From assembly GCF_003261175.1 (NCBI RefSeq), contig NZ_QLNP01000077.1, positions 48,287 through 112,286 on the forward strand: a stretch of 64,000 bases of DNA. Reading direction: 5' to 3'. This document shows, piece by piece, positions 7,952-17,786 of the stretch. Source of the DNA: Arthrobacter globiformis (GTDB lineage Bacteria > Actinomycetota > Actinomycetes > Actinomycetales > Micrococcaceae). Both the position numbers and the translations under genes were made by a program. Numbering within the stretch: position 1 is the stretch's first letter; each line of letters begins with the position of its first letter. The notes beneath the pieces were generated by a model that did not search any database, had not been told where the DNA came from, and saw nothing but the letters and a program-made list of their open reading frames with translations.

Positions 7952-9292
7952 CTAACCCACGCGCTCGCGGCGGCCCAGGATGCCCTGGGGACGGAACAAG
8001 AGGACAACGATCATGATGAAGAGTGCTCCCACATATTTGAGGTCGGCCGCGAGGCCGAACACGGTGGTCAGTTCGACGAAGATGCCGACAATGACAGATC
8101 CGATCAGGGCGCCGAAAACGGTGCCCAGGCCGCCGAGGGTCACGCCGGCGAAGATGAGCAGCAGGATCTGCGAGCCCATGTCGAAGGTGACGCCCGGGCG
8201 GTAGTAGGCCCAGAGGATGCCGCCCAGCGAGGCCAGGACACCGCCGACGATCCAGACCAGGCGGATGACGCCGTCGACGTCGATTCCGGAGGCGGCGGCC
8301 AGGGCCGGGTTGTCGGCTACCGCGCGGGTCGCCTTGCCGAGCCTGGTTTTCAGGAGGACGATGCCGATGATGCCGATCACGACGGCGCTGATGACCAGGG
8401 ACCACAGGTTGTTGGGCGAGATGGAGACCGGGCCCAGCTGGATTTCCGCGCTCTGCGCAAACGGCAGCTGCTGGGTGGCCCCGCCGAAGTAGAACTGAAT
8501 GACGTATCGGACCGCCAGGGCCAGGCCGATGCTGACGATCATCATGGGCACCAGGCCGGTACCGCGGCGGCGCAGCGGACGCCAGAGCCCGGCGTCCTGC
8601 ACATAGCCAAGGAGTCCGCCGCCGAGCAAGGCAAGGATGACGGCCAGCCAGAAGGGCAGGTTCATGGCGCTGAATCCAAATACCAGCACGGCGCCGAGGG
8701 TCACCATCTCACCGTGCGCGAAGTTGGTGAGCCCGGTGGTGCCGAAGATCAGGGACAGACCCACCGATGCCAGTGCCAGCAGAAGGCCGAAGCTCAGGCC
8801 GGCCACGAGCCTGTTGAGCAGGTTCTGGCCAAAGTCCTGCTGGTGCACCACAATGCCCTTGCCGAAGGCGAAGATGACTGAGAGGTTTGACGTCTGGCTG
8901 AACGTGACACTGCGGGGATTCGACTGCCCCTCGGCGAGCTTGATCCCTTCGGGAAGTGTGGATTCGTCCAGCTGGATTTCATAGGTGCCCTGGCTGGGAA
9001 CGCCTATCCGCCAGGACCCGTTGGCGGCCGATGTTGCCTCTCCGGTGAAGTCGCCATTCTTGGCGGTGATCTTGACGCCTTCGAGCGGGCGCCGTGCGTC
9101 GTCGCGGAGGAATCCGCTGATGCTGTTCTGAAACTGCTGGTTCGACGGGGGTGGCGTCGGAGCTGGAGTGCCGGCCTGCGCTGCCGGCGCTGCGGCCAGC
9201 AGAAGTGCCACGACGGCGGAGGCAATGGCCCCCCATACCTTCAGCAGCCCGGCCGGCCGCCGGATAGGCAGACCTCTCGGTGTGCGTCTCAA
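7952..9292 (-). CDS. livH: Branched-chain amino acid ABC transporter permease LivH with an N-terminal exported domain
   Basis: Residues about 155-446 are a LivH permease: GTTGLTNFAHGEMVTLGA and the coupling loop TRLGKATRAVADNPALAAASG. Unusually, it begins with a cleavable-looking signal peptide (hydrophobic core about residues 20-40, ending AAQA) and a domain at about 55-145 with FLRDDARRPLEGVKITAK and GSWRIGVPSQGTYEIQLDE, the pattern of carboxypeptidase-regulatory-like beta-sandwich domains. Typical LivH is about 290 residues. Start choice: TTG at 9292 with GGAGG eight bases upstream; an in-frame GTG at 9307 would put that Shine-Dalgarno inside the gene. First gene of the liv operon. Confidence 0.9.
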   Translation of the reverse strand: MRRTPRGLPIRRPAGLLKVWGAIASAVVALLLAAAPAAQAGTPAPTPPPSNQQFQNSISGFLRDDARRPLEGVKITAKNGDFTGEATSAANGSWRIGVPSQGTYEIQLDESTLPEGIKLAEGQSNPRSVTFSQTSNLSVIFAFGKGIVVHQQDFGQNLLNRLVAGLSFGLLLALASVGLSLIFGTTGLTNFAHGEMVTLGAVLVFGFSAMNLPFWLAVILALLGGGLLGYVQDAGLWRPLRRRGTGLVPMMIVSIGLALAVRYVIQFYFGGATQQLPFAQSAEIQLGPVSISPNNLWSLVISAVVIGIIGIVLLKTRLGKATRAVADNPALAAASGIDVDGVIRLVWIVGGVLASLGGILWAYYRPGVTFDMGSQILLLIFAGVTLGGLGTVFGALIGSVIVGIFVELTTVFGLAADLKYVGALFIMIVVLLFRPQGILGRRERVG

Positions 9293-9594
9293 ATTGAAAA
9301 CCTCCACGTGGGGGTGGTTGCGGCTGCTTCGTTGCAGCCGCTGCGAACGGAGGATGGCGGATATCGTTGCTGGTGGAGCGGGTCTTGACTTGCTGTGATA
9401 TTCGTCACCCTGACCCGCTTATCGTACAGCGCAAGCAGTACAAACCGTGTGGGCGGAGCTGACCATCAGATAGCGATCCGGTAACAACTCAAAAGCCCGC
9501 TCCCCGGGCGGAACTTTCCCTGCCGCTGGTGCGTAGGAATTGGTAGCGTGAGCTTTAGGACCATCACTCAACCCCTAGACGGAGGACACCCGCA
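9293..9594. promoter_or_regulatory. Divergent intergenic region: liv operon leader and Bax-inhibitor gene upstream region
   Basis: This 302-base gap holds no gene that I can support. It contains the liv operon leader, with the livH Shine-Dalgarno and an 8-bp perfect hairpin (9320-9327 with 9334-9341). It must also carry the promoter of the rightward gene at 9595, whose GGAGG lies at 9581-9585. A small GC hairpin with CCCGCTCCCCGGGCGG lies near 9496-9511. I could not identify convincing -35/-10 pairs. Confidence 0.5.
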
Positions 9595-10473
9595 ATGGCA
9601 CTTGGCGGAAACCCGATCTTCAACGGAAAGAATTTCCGTGGAGCCACCCAGGCACCGCCTGTCCCGCAGGCGTACGGCCACAACAACTACGGCCAGAACC
9701 AGTTCGGCCAGCAGGGTTATGCCCAGCCCGGCTACGGCCAGCAGAGCATGTCAAATGACCAGCTGCAGCAGATGTACAACCGGCCGGCCGCCGGCCCGGC
9801 CGAAACCGGGAGGATGACCTTCGACGACGTCATCGTCAAGACGGCGGTCTGCCTCGGCGCCGTGGTCGTCGGTGCCGCTGTCACCCTGTCGGTGGCCCTG
9901 GGCCTGGCATCCATGCTCATGATCGTCGGCGCCCTCGGCGGATTTGTGCTGGCTCTTGTCAACACCTTCAAGAAGCAGCCGTCTCCGGCACTGATCCTGG
10001 CCTACGCCGCGTTGGAGGGCCTGTTCCTCGGCGGCCTGACCCGTGTCCTCGACACCATGTACCCCGGAGTCGGCCTGCAGGCCGTGGTCGGCACGCTGTC
10101 CGTCTTTGCTGTGACGCTGCTGCTGTTCAAGAGCGGCAAGGTCAGGGCCACGCCCAAGGCCATGAAGTTCTTTATGATCGCCATCGTCGGGTACGCGCTG
10201 TTCTCCTTGGTGAACATGGTCATGATGCTGACAGGGCTGACAACTGAGCCGTTCGGGCTGCGCAGCGGAATCATCGGCGTCGTTATCGGCATTCTGGCCA
10301 TCGGCCTTGCCGCGTTCTCACTGGTCATGGACTTCACCAACATCGAAGAAGGCGTCCGCAACGGGGCCCCGGAGCGGTTCTCCTGGACCGCCGCCTTCGG
10401 CCTCACCGTCACCCTCGTGTGGCTGTACGTGGAGATCATCCGCCTGCTGGCCATCCTTCGCGGCGACGACTAA
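9595..10473 (+). CDS. Bax inhibitor-1/YccA family membrane protein
   Basis: A 292-residue protein with a Gly/Gln/Tyr/Asn-rich N-terminus of about 70 residues containing several GQ and YG pairs, then roughly seven membrane helices. The helices match the BI-1/YccA family as found in actinobacteria: LAYAALEGLFLGGLTRVLD at about 120-140 and a late SLVMDFTNIEEGVRNGAPERFSW segment carrying the conserved Asp of the family pore. Family members are implicated in calcium leak or protease modulation, but no function is proven for this branch. Start: ATG with GGAGG nine bases upstream. It converges on the thiolase gene at a hairpin. Confidence 0.88.
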   Translation: MALGGNPIFNGKNFRGATQAPPVPQAYGHNNYGQNQFGQQGYAQPGYGQQSMSNDQLQQMYNRPAAGPAETGRMTFDDVIVKTAVCLGAVVVGAAVTLSVALGLASMLMIVGALGGFVLALVNTFKKQPSPALILAYAALEGLFLGGLTRVLDTMYPGVGLQAVVGTLSVFAVTLLLFKSGKVRATPKAMKFFMIAIVGYALFSLVNMVMMLTGLTTEPFGLRSGIIGVVIGILAIGLAAFSLVMDFTNIEEGVRNGAPERFSWTAAFGLTVTLVWLYVEIIRLLAILRGDD

Positions 10474-10525
10474 AGCGACAAAACTAAGGCGGCACCCCGC
10501 CGTCGTAATTCAATAGCACCAAGAG

Positions 10526-10557
10526 GAGTGGGCTCCGCCAACCGGCGGGGCCCACTC
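10526..10557. terminator. Bidirectional terminator between BI-1 family gene and thiolase
   Basis: A 14-bp stem (10526-10539 with 10544-10557, one mismatched pair) encloses AACC. It sits between two convergent genes and probably serves both. Confidence 0.75.
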
Positions 10558-10575
10558 ACGCGTTAAGGCTCCAGG

Positions 10576-11814
10576 CTAGGTGAGGCGCTCCAGCACCACG
10601 GCCATGCCCTGCCCGCCGCCGACGCAGAGCGTGGCCAGACCAAGTGTCCCGTCCTTCTCGCGCAGCCCGTTGAGCAGCGTGGTGGTCATCCGGGCGCCGG
10701 TCATGCCGAACGGATGGCCCAGTGCGATGGCGCCGCCGTGCACGTTGAGTTTTGCCGGGTCGATCTTGAGTTCACGGGCGCTGGCCACCACCTGGACGGC
10801 GAAGGCCTCGTTGAGCTCCACGAGGTCGATGTCGTTCATGTCCAGGCGGGCGCGGGCGAGCGCCTGCCTGGACGCTTCCACCGGCCCCATCCCCATCAGC
10901 TCGGGGGACAGTGCGGTGGCGCCGGTGGAGACGATCTTGGCCAGCGGCTCCAGCCCCAGGTCCCTGGCCAGCTCGTAGCTCATGACGACGAGGGCGGCGG
11001 CGCCGTCATTGAGCGGGCAGGCGTTGCCGGCGGTGACGGTGCCCTCCCGGCGGAAAACCGGCTGCAGGGCACTGACGGCTTCGACGGTCACCGCGGGCCG
11101 CGGCGAATCGTCCCGGTCCACCACCGTTCCGTCCCGACGCTCGTACGGCGTGATTTCTCGGGCGTAGAAACCGGAGGCGATCGCGGCTTCGGCCCGGTTC
11201 TGGCTCAACACGGCCCACTCGTCCTGGTCCGCGCGGCTGATCCCGTAGGAGGTGGCCACGTTCTCGGCCGTCTGGCCCATGGCGATGTAGATGTCCGGCA
11301 TGCGGCCGCCCAGCCGGGGATCCGTCCAGGGCGTGTTGGACTCGGCGCGTGCGGCCGTCCGGTGGCGGGCCGGTTCGAACAGCGGGTTGTGGTTCCCGGC
11401 TCCGGTTTCGCCCGCCCCGGCCCATTCCTGGTAGCGCGACACGGCTTCGACGCCGGCCGCCACGAACGCCTGGCCCTCGCCCGCCCGGATGGCATGGAAA
11501 GCCATCCGGAGCGTCTGCAGGCTGGAGGCGCAGAACCTGTTGACCGTGGCGGCGGGCACGTTGTCCAGGCCGGCGAGGATGGTGACGACGCGGGCCATGT
11601 TGGAGCCTGCCTCGCCGCTCGGTTCGGCGCAGCCGAGGTACAGGTCGTCCAGGCCGGGCCCGCTGTCCCCGGTGGGGTCGAATGCCGGCAGTTTGGCCAG
11701 CGCCGCGCTGACCATGGCCGCGGCCATATCGTCCGGCCGCTCGCCCTTCAGTGAGCCCTTGAAGGCACGGCCGATCGGGCTCCGGGCGGTTGAAACAATG
11801 ACTGCTTCAGGCAT
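10576..11814 (-). CDS. Thiolase (acetyl-CoA C-acetyltransferase / 3-ketoacyl-CoA thiolase)
   Basis: Cytoplasmic enzyme of fatty acid or ketone metabolism that condenses or cleaves acyl-CoA with CoA. The complete catalytic set is visible: nucleophile Cys95 in NRFCASSLQ, His367 in GGAIALGHPFG, and Cys397 in LCVGGGQG. The 412-residue length is usual. It lies 49 bases downstream of galK on the same strand, so it could be read from the gal transcript, but it has no clear role in galactose use. Whether it is biosynthetic (PhaA/AtoB-like) or degradative (FadA-like) cannot be decided from the sequence alone. Confidence 0.92.
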   Translation of the reverse strand: MPEAVIVSTARSPIGRAFKGSLKGERPDDMAAAMVSAALAKLPAFDPTGDSGPGLDDLYLGCAEPSGEAGSNMARVVTILAGLDNVPAATVNRFCASSLQTLRMAFHAIRAGEGQAFVAAGVEAVSRYQEWAGAGETGAGNHNPLFEPARHRTAARAESNTPWTDPRLGGRMPDIYIAMGQTAENVATSYGISRADQDEWAVLSQNRAEAAIASGFYAREITPYERRDGTVVDRDDSPRPAVTVEAVSALQPVFRREGTVTAGNACPLNDGAAALVVMSYELARDLGLEPLAKIVSTGATALSPELMGMGPVEASRQALARARLDMNDIDLVELNEAFAVQVVASARELKIDPAKLNVHGGAIALGHPFGMTGARMTTTLLNGLREKDGTLGLATLCVGGGQGMAVVLERLT

Positions 11815-11863
11815 GCGACCAGCCTACGCCCGGATCCGCGCTAGCGCGGTCGGGAGTTCACAG

Positions 11864-13020
11864 CTACGCCAGCCGCATGGCCCCGGCCGCCGGGGTGACC
11901 GTAAAGATGTCCGGAGGGGTGTACCCCGCCTCGGCAAAGGCCCGTACGACGGCGGTACGCACCTGCTGCTCCTCGCTCACCGGAGTCAGGGCGATGGCGG
12001 CGCCGCCGAAACCTCCGCCGGTCATCCGGGCGCCGATGGCGCCGTTTGTGCGGGAGGCCTCGACGGCGAGATCCAGTTCGGCGCAGGAGATCTCGAAGTC
12101 GTCGCGCATGGATGCATGGCTGGCGTCCAGCAGGGCACCGATTGCCGACGGGCCCTGCTGCCCCAGGAGTTCCACGGTCTGCAGCACGCGGTCGTTCTCG
12201 GTGACGATGTGCCGGACGCGGCGGAAGGTAACCTCGTCCAGAAGCCCGCTGGCCTCTTCCAGATCGCCCGGCGTGACGTCCCGGAGGGCCTTGACGCCCA
12301 GCACCTCGGCGCCCAGTTCGCAGGACGCACGGCGGGAGGCGTAGCCGCCGTCGGCATGGGAATGGGAAACCTTGGTGTCGATGACCAGCAGGACGAGGCC
12401 GGCAGCCTCGGCCTCGAAGGGGACCAGCTGGACGCTCTGGTCACGGCAGTCCAGGAACACAGCGTGGCCCTTCGAGCCGCGCAGCGAGGCGGACTGGTCC
12501 ATGATGCCCGTGGGTGCACCGACGAAGTCGTTCTCCGCGCGCTGGGTGGCCAGCACCATGTCCTCCGGTCCCAGGCCAGCGCCGGTGAGGTCATTGAGTG
12601 CCGAAATCACCGCGCATTCAATGGCGTGCGAGGAGGACAGCCCGGCGCCGAGGGGGACGTCGGAATCCAGGAGCAGGTCCAGGCCAGGGACGTCGATGCC
12701 GCGCTGCTGCAGGGACCAGATGACGCCCAGCGGGTACTTGGTCCAGCCCTTGGCCGCCGCGCCCTCCAGCGAAGCCGTGTCCGCCGTCGTGATGCCCTGG
12801 TCGCCGTAGGTCGAGAGCAGCCGGATGGTGGAGTCCGGGCGGACCCCGACGGCTATCCGGGCGGTCCGGTCGATGGCGAACGGCAGCACGAAGCCCTCAT
12901 TGTAGTCCGTGTGTTCGCCGATCAGATTGACTCGGCCGGGGGCCTGCCACACGCCGTCGGGCCCGCGGCCGAACGCGGCGGAGAACCGGGTCTCGAGGTC
13001 GGTGGTGGTGGCGGGGGCGG

Positions 13021-13024
<4 letters not shown>
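11864..13024 (-). CDS. galK: Galactokinase
   Basis: Phosphorylates galactose to galactose 1-phosphate with ATP, the first committed Leloir step. The galactokinase signature GRVNLIGEHTDYNEGFVLP is at residues 30-48 and the GHMP kinase phosphate loop PLGAGLSSSHA at 124-134; the third GHMP motif GGGFGGAAIAL is near residue 335. At 386 residues it is full length. Its ATG overlaps the galT stop (ATGA, 13021-13024), so it is translationally coupled to galT in the DeoR-galT-galK operon. Confidence 0.95.
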
Positions 13025-14225
<1,201 letters not shown>

Positions 14226-14229
<4 letters not shown>

Positions 14230-15122
14230 GCGTCATGTCCTTTGAGCGCGGTGGCCGACGGCGTCTGGCCGTCCGGGAGGCTGGTGGGGCGGGGAGTGCG
14301 GGGGTCGTTGGGAGGCCGGAGGTGCCAATGCTGAGGTAAGGGCGCCAGCCGCAGCTCCCCGACGGACTGCCGAAGCAAGCCCTCGGCGTCAGGACCGGCG
14401 GAGCCCGTGCTGATCCGGTCGTCGGTGATGAGGGTGCCGACGGCTGACAGCGGGGCGATCCCGGCGAGCCCCACGCTCCCGTACTTCGTGGCGTCCGCGA
14501 GCACTGCCAACTGGTCCGACGCTGCGATCATGGCGGCGTTGACCTCGGACTCGAGGAGGTTCGGTGAGGTAATGCCGGCCTTCGGGTCGAAGCCGTGCAC
14601 GCCCATGAAGCACAGGTCGGCACGCAGGGTGTGCAGGGCGTGCACCGTCACCGGGCCCACAAGGGCCTCGGAGGGGGTGCGCTGGCCGCCCAGGACCACG
14701 GTGCGGATGCCGCCGTCGCCTGCCGGCTCCAGGGCGCTGGCCACCATGAGGGAATTGGTGGCCACTGTGAGCGCGAGGTCCCGGGGGAGCAGCCCCGCGA
14801 GCTCATGGGTGGTGGTGCCGCCGGAAATCAGCAGTGTCATGCCGGGGCGGAGCAGCGTGAGTGCCTCCGCGGCGATGGCCCGTTTCGCTTCCGTTTCCCG
14901 GGCGGACTTGGCGCCGAATCCCGGTTCGAGTGCGCTGAACGCCGCAGCGCGTGTGGCACCGCCGTGAACCCGGAGCAACTGGCCTTCGGCGTCAAGTGCG
15001 TCGATGTCGCGCCGGACGGTCATTTCAGACACGCGGAGCAAGTCCGCCAGTGCTGCCACGCGAACGGTGCCTTCGGCGTCGAGCTCCTGGAGGATGCGGT
15101 GTTGCCGCTGCGTAGCAAGCAT
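14226..15122 (-). CDS. DeoR/GlpR-family transcriptional regulator of the gal operon
   Basis: The N-terminal DeoR helix-turn-helix is clear: QRQHRILQELDAEG, then VAALADLLRVSEMTVRRDID with recognition helix at about residues 30-45, followed by GQLLRVHGGA. The C-terminal sugar-phosphate sensor domain has the ISGGTTTHEL phosphate-binding loop and a VLADATKYG motif late in the domain. At 298 residues it has an extra Pro-rich tail of about 40 residues beyond the usual 255. It is the first gene of the operon with galT and galK and overlaps galT by four bases. Control of gal genes by a phosphorylated sugar is inferred from this position. Confidence 0.92.
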
Positions 15123-15215
15123 GTTGCTCCTCCTTTAGTGTCGGCTCGGAAGCCTGTGGGCCCGGTCACTATTTGTGCTGTTCCCATTGTGGCACAAAGC
15201 GATCAAAAACAAATA

Positions 15216-15240
15216 CTTTCTAACAAAAGATAACAGAAAG
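15216..15240. promoter_or_regulatory. Likely gal regulator operator (inverted repeat in an AT-rich island)
   Basis: CTTTCT at 15216-15221 and AGAAAG at 15235-15240 form an inverted repeat with a 13-base gap. They lie inside an AT-rich stretch (about 15190-15242) between the divergent DeoR-type regulator and galM, which is striking against the GC-rich surroundings. Repeated AACAAA-like words lie between the arms. Binding by the adjacent regulator is inferred. Confidence 0.5.
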
Positions 15241-15293
15241 CGCTTCGTGGGGGCGGTGCATGCGTTGTGGGGCGTGCGTTGTACGGTAGGTCC

Positions 15294-16268
15294 ATGACTT
15301 CCGGTGCGACTCCAGAAACCAACGCTTTCTCAACGGCCAGCGCTCCCCACACTGCCCAGCGCTACGCCACGGGCAGGCAGTACGAGCTCAGGCGGGGCGA
15401 TGCGCTCGCCGTGGTCACGGAGCTGGCTGCCGGGCTGCGGTGGTACAGCCGCGGAGGCGTCCAGCTGACGGAGTCCTACGGGGACTCCGACATTCCGCCC
15501 GGCGCCACGGGCATCACCCTGGCGCCCTGGGCCAACCGGATAGAGGGCGGCGTCTGGCACCTGAACGGCAAGAAGCAGCAGCTGGACATCACCGAGGTTT
15601 CCAAGAACAACGCCAGCCACGGGCTCCTGCGCAATGCTTCGTACTCTCTGGTTGCGGAATCCGAGTTTGCCGTAACCCTGGAGGCGACCATCTTTCCCCA
15701 GCACGGCTACCCCTTCCTGCTGCGGCACCGCGTGGAGCACTCCCTGGCCGAGGACCTTGGCCTGGAGGTGCGGCAAACGCTGGTCAACGACTCCGAGGCC
15801 GAGGCGCCGTTCGTGCTGGGCGCGCACCCTTATCTCCGGATCGGCGACATTCCCTCCGAGGACCTCACGCTGAGAGTGGATGCCGCAACCCGGCTGGTGG
15901 CGGATGAGCGGCTCATCCCGCGCAGCTCCGAACCCGTGTCCGCGGACAGCGACCTACGGCAGGGGAGAACGGTGGGCGACCTGGATCTGGACGCCGCCCT
16001 GACGGATCTGGCGTTCGACGGCGGGATTGCCCGCCACACGCTGACCGCACCGGACGGCCGCAGCGTCAGTCTGTGGCAGGACGAAACCTGCCCGTTCGTC
16101 CACGTGTTTGTCAGCCGTATCTACCCGGGCCGGCCCGCGGCCGTGGCAGTGGAGCCGATGACGGGCCCGGCCAATGCTTTCAACTCCGGGGACAGCCTCC
16201 GCTGGCTGCCCCCCGGGGACTCGTTCACCATCACCTGGGGTATCCGCGCTGACCTGGCTGGTGCCTAA
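15294..16268 (+). CDS. galM: Aldose 1-epimerase (mutarotase) family protein
   Basis: Interconverts alpha and beta anomers of galactose or related aldoses, feeding galactokinase. Family features are APWANRIEGG at residues 77-86, the catalytic-type His109 in ASHGLLRN, a GAHPYLRIG histidine near 187, and the general-base glutamate in VAVEPMTGPANAF near 292. The start at 15294 (ATG, GGTAGG upstream) is preferred to an in-frame GTG at 15267, which has no Shine-Dalgarno. It is divergent from the DeoR-galT-galK operon and shares its AT-rich control region. Sugar specificity within COG2017 is not certain. Confidence 0.9.
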   Translation: MTSGATPETNAFSTASAPHTAQRYATGRQYELRRGDALAVVTELAAGLRWYSRGGVQLTESYGDSDIPPGATGITLAPWANRIEGGVWHLNGKKQQLDITEVSKNNASHGLLRNASYSLVAESEFAVTLEATIFPQHGYPFLLRHRVEHSLAEDLGLEVRQTLVNDSEAEAPFVLGAHPYLRIGDIPSEDLTLRVDAATRLVADERLIPRSSEPVSADSDLRQGRTVGDLDLDAALTDLAFDGGIARHTLTAPDGRSVSLWQDETCPFVHVFVSRIYPGRPAAVAVEPMTGPANAFNSGDSLRWLPPGDSFTITWGIRADLAGA

Positions 16269-16276
16269 GCCGGGGA

Positions 16277-16306
16277 GTGCCTGACCCGCGCGTGCCTGAC
16301 CCGCGC
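16277..16306. repeat. 15-bp tandem duplication in an intergenic region
   Basis: Two identical copies of GTGCCTGACCCGCGC (16277-16291, 16292-16306) directly after the galM stop. No function is evident. Confidence 0.8.
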
Positions 16307-16412
16307 GGTGAGTGACCTGCGTAGGCCGGCTTGGGCAGTGCACAGTCAGGGCAGTGCATAGCCTGTCCGTGGCGCGTTTCCCATAGCCGGGCGGCTAGGG
16401 AAGTATTGGGCT

Positions 16413-17783
16413 ATGACGCCAGCAAAGGACGCCACACCAGACGACGCAGCCAACACGACGGGCAGTGGCAGTGCCACGGGCGGGGCGAGCAGACCAGTCG
16501 CTGCCCGGCCCTTCGGACGCCTGGAGCCGCGGCGCATCCGGACCGACCGTGACCTTGAACAGGACATTCCCTACGGCGTGCGCATTGCGGCGGCATGGGC
16601 CTGGCGGCTGGGGCTGATCCTGCTGGTCACCGGTGCCTTGGTCTGGCTGCTCGCCAAGGTCAGCTTCCTCATCATTCCCGTCATGGTGGCGGCACTGCTG
16701 GCCGGCCTGTTGAGCCCCGTGGTGCGGAGGCTGCGGGAGTCGCGTGTCCCCAACGGGGCCGCCGTCGCCATCACGGTCCTGGCCTTCATCGGGCTCATCG
16801 CCGGTTCCCTTGCCCTCGTGGGCCGGCAGCTGGCCCTTGGTTTCCAGGAGCTGTGGAGCCAGGCGCTGACCGGGGTCAAGCAGATTCAGGACTGGCTGTC
16901 GCAGGGGCCGCTGCACCTGAGCGCGGCGCAGATCGACCAGTACATCCAGGAGGCCACCGCCGCCCTGCAGAACAACAGCAGCAGCATCCTCAGCGGGGCA
17001 CTCTCCTTCGGCAGCACGGCCGGGCATTTTGCGGCCGGGATGGTGCTGGCCCTGTTCATCCTGATCTTCTTCCTCCTCGAAGGCGGCCGCATCTGGGCGT
17101 TCCTGGTCCGGCTCCTTCCTCGGCAGGCGCGGATCCCCGCCGACGGCGCCGGGCGGCGCGGCTGGGCGTCAATGGTCAGCTATGCGCGGATCCAGATGTT
17201 CGTGGCCTTCGTGGATGCCGTGGGCATCGGCGTCGGCGCGGCGATCATCAGCGTCCCGCTTGCCCTGCCACTGGGCGTGCTGGTCTTCATCGGCTCGTTC
17301 ATCCCCGTGGTGGGTGCCCTGGTGACGGGTGCCATCGCGGTGCTGCTCGCCCTGGTGGCCAACGGCCCGGTCAACGCCCTGATCATGCTGGGCATCGTGC
17401 TGCTGGTGCAGCAGCTGGAAAGCCACATCCTACAGCCGCTGGTCATGGGCAAGGCTGTCGCCCTGCACCCGGTGGCCGTGATCCTGTCCGTTGCTGCCGG
17501 TTCCTACCTCGCCGGCATCCCCGGGGCGCTGTTCTCCGTCCCGATCCTTGCCGTAGCAAATTCGGCGATTCGGTATATTGCTGGCCGAACGTGGGAACAT
17601 GAACTTGTGCCGGCTGCCGCGGGTACCGCAGACCTGGCCTCTGCCGAAGAGGACAACACCTTCAAGGAAGCCCGGCTGCCGGGCTCGCATTCCGGCCACG
17701 GCAACGCTGCCGGCACTGCACACGGCACCCTGGGCGGCAAGGCCGCTCCCGGTGCCGACGTCGAATCACCCAAAGGAGAATAG
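16413..17783 (+). CDS. AI-2E family (PerM/TqsA-like) membrane transporter
   Basis: A 456-residue protein with about eight membrane helices, arranged as in the AI-2E exporter family: a paired N-terminal helix hairpin (LILLVTGALVWLLAKV, SFLIIPVMVAALLAGLL), a central extramembrane domain with amphipathic sequence (residues about 130-195), and a C-terminal group with GSFIPVVGALVTGAIAV and QQLESHILQPLVMG, the family's most conserved block. The N-terminal 55 residues and C-terminal 60 residues are hydrophilic. Substrates in this family range from autoinducer-2 to sodium/proton exchange and are not predictable. The ilvA gene starts three bases downstream, so the two may be co-transcribed. Confidence 0.9.
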   Translation: MTPAKDATPDDAANTTGSGSATGGASRPVAARPFGRLEPRRIRTDRDLEQDIPYGVRIAAAWAWRLGLILLVTGALVWLLAKVSFLIIPVMVAALLAGLLSPVVRRLRESRVPNGAAVAITVLAFIGLIAGSLALVGRQLALGFQELWSQALTGVKQIQDWLSQGPLHLSAAQIDQYIQEATAALQNNSSSILSGALSFGSTAGHFAAGMVLALFILIFFLLEGGRIWAFLVRLLPRQARIPADGAGRRGWASMVSYARIQMFVAFVDAVGIGVGAAIISVPLALPLGVLVFIGSFIPVVGALVTGAIAVLLALVANGPVNALIMLGIVLLVQQLESHILQPLVMGKAVALHPVAVILSVAAGSYLAGIPGALFSVPILAVANSAIRYIAGRTWEHELVPAAAGTADLASAEEDNTFKEARLPGSHSGHGNAAGTAHGTLGGKAAPGADVESPKGE

Positions 17784-17786
17784 TTC

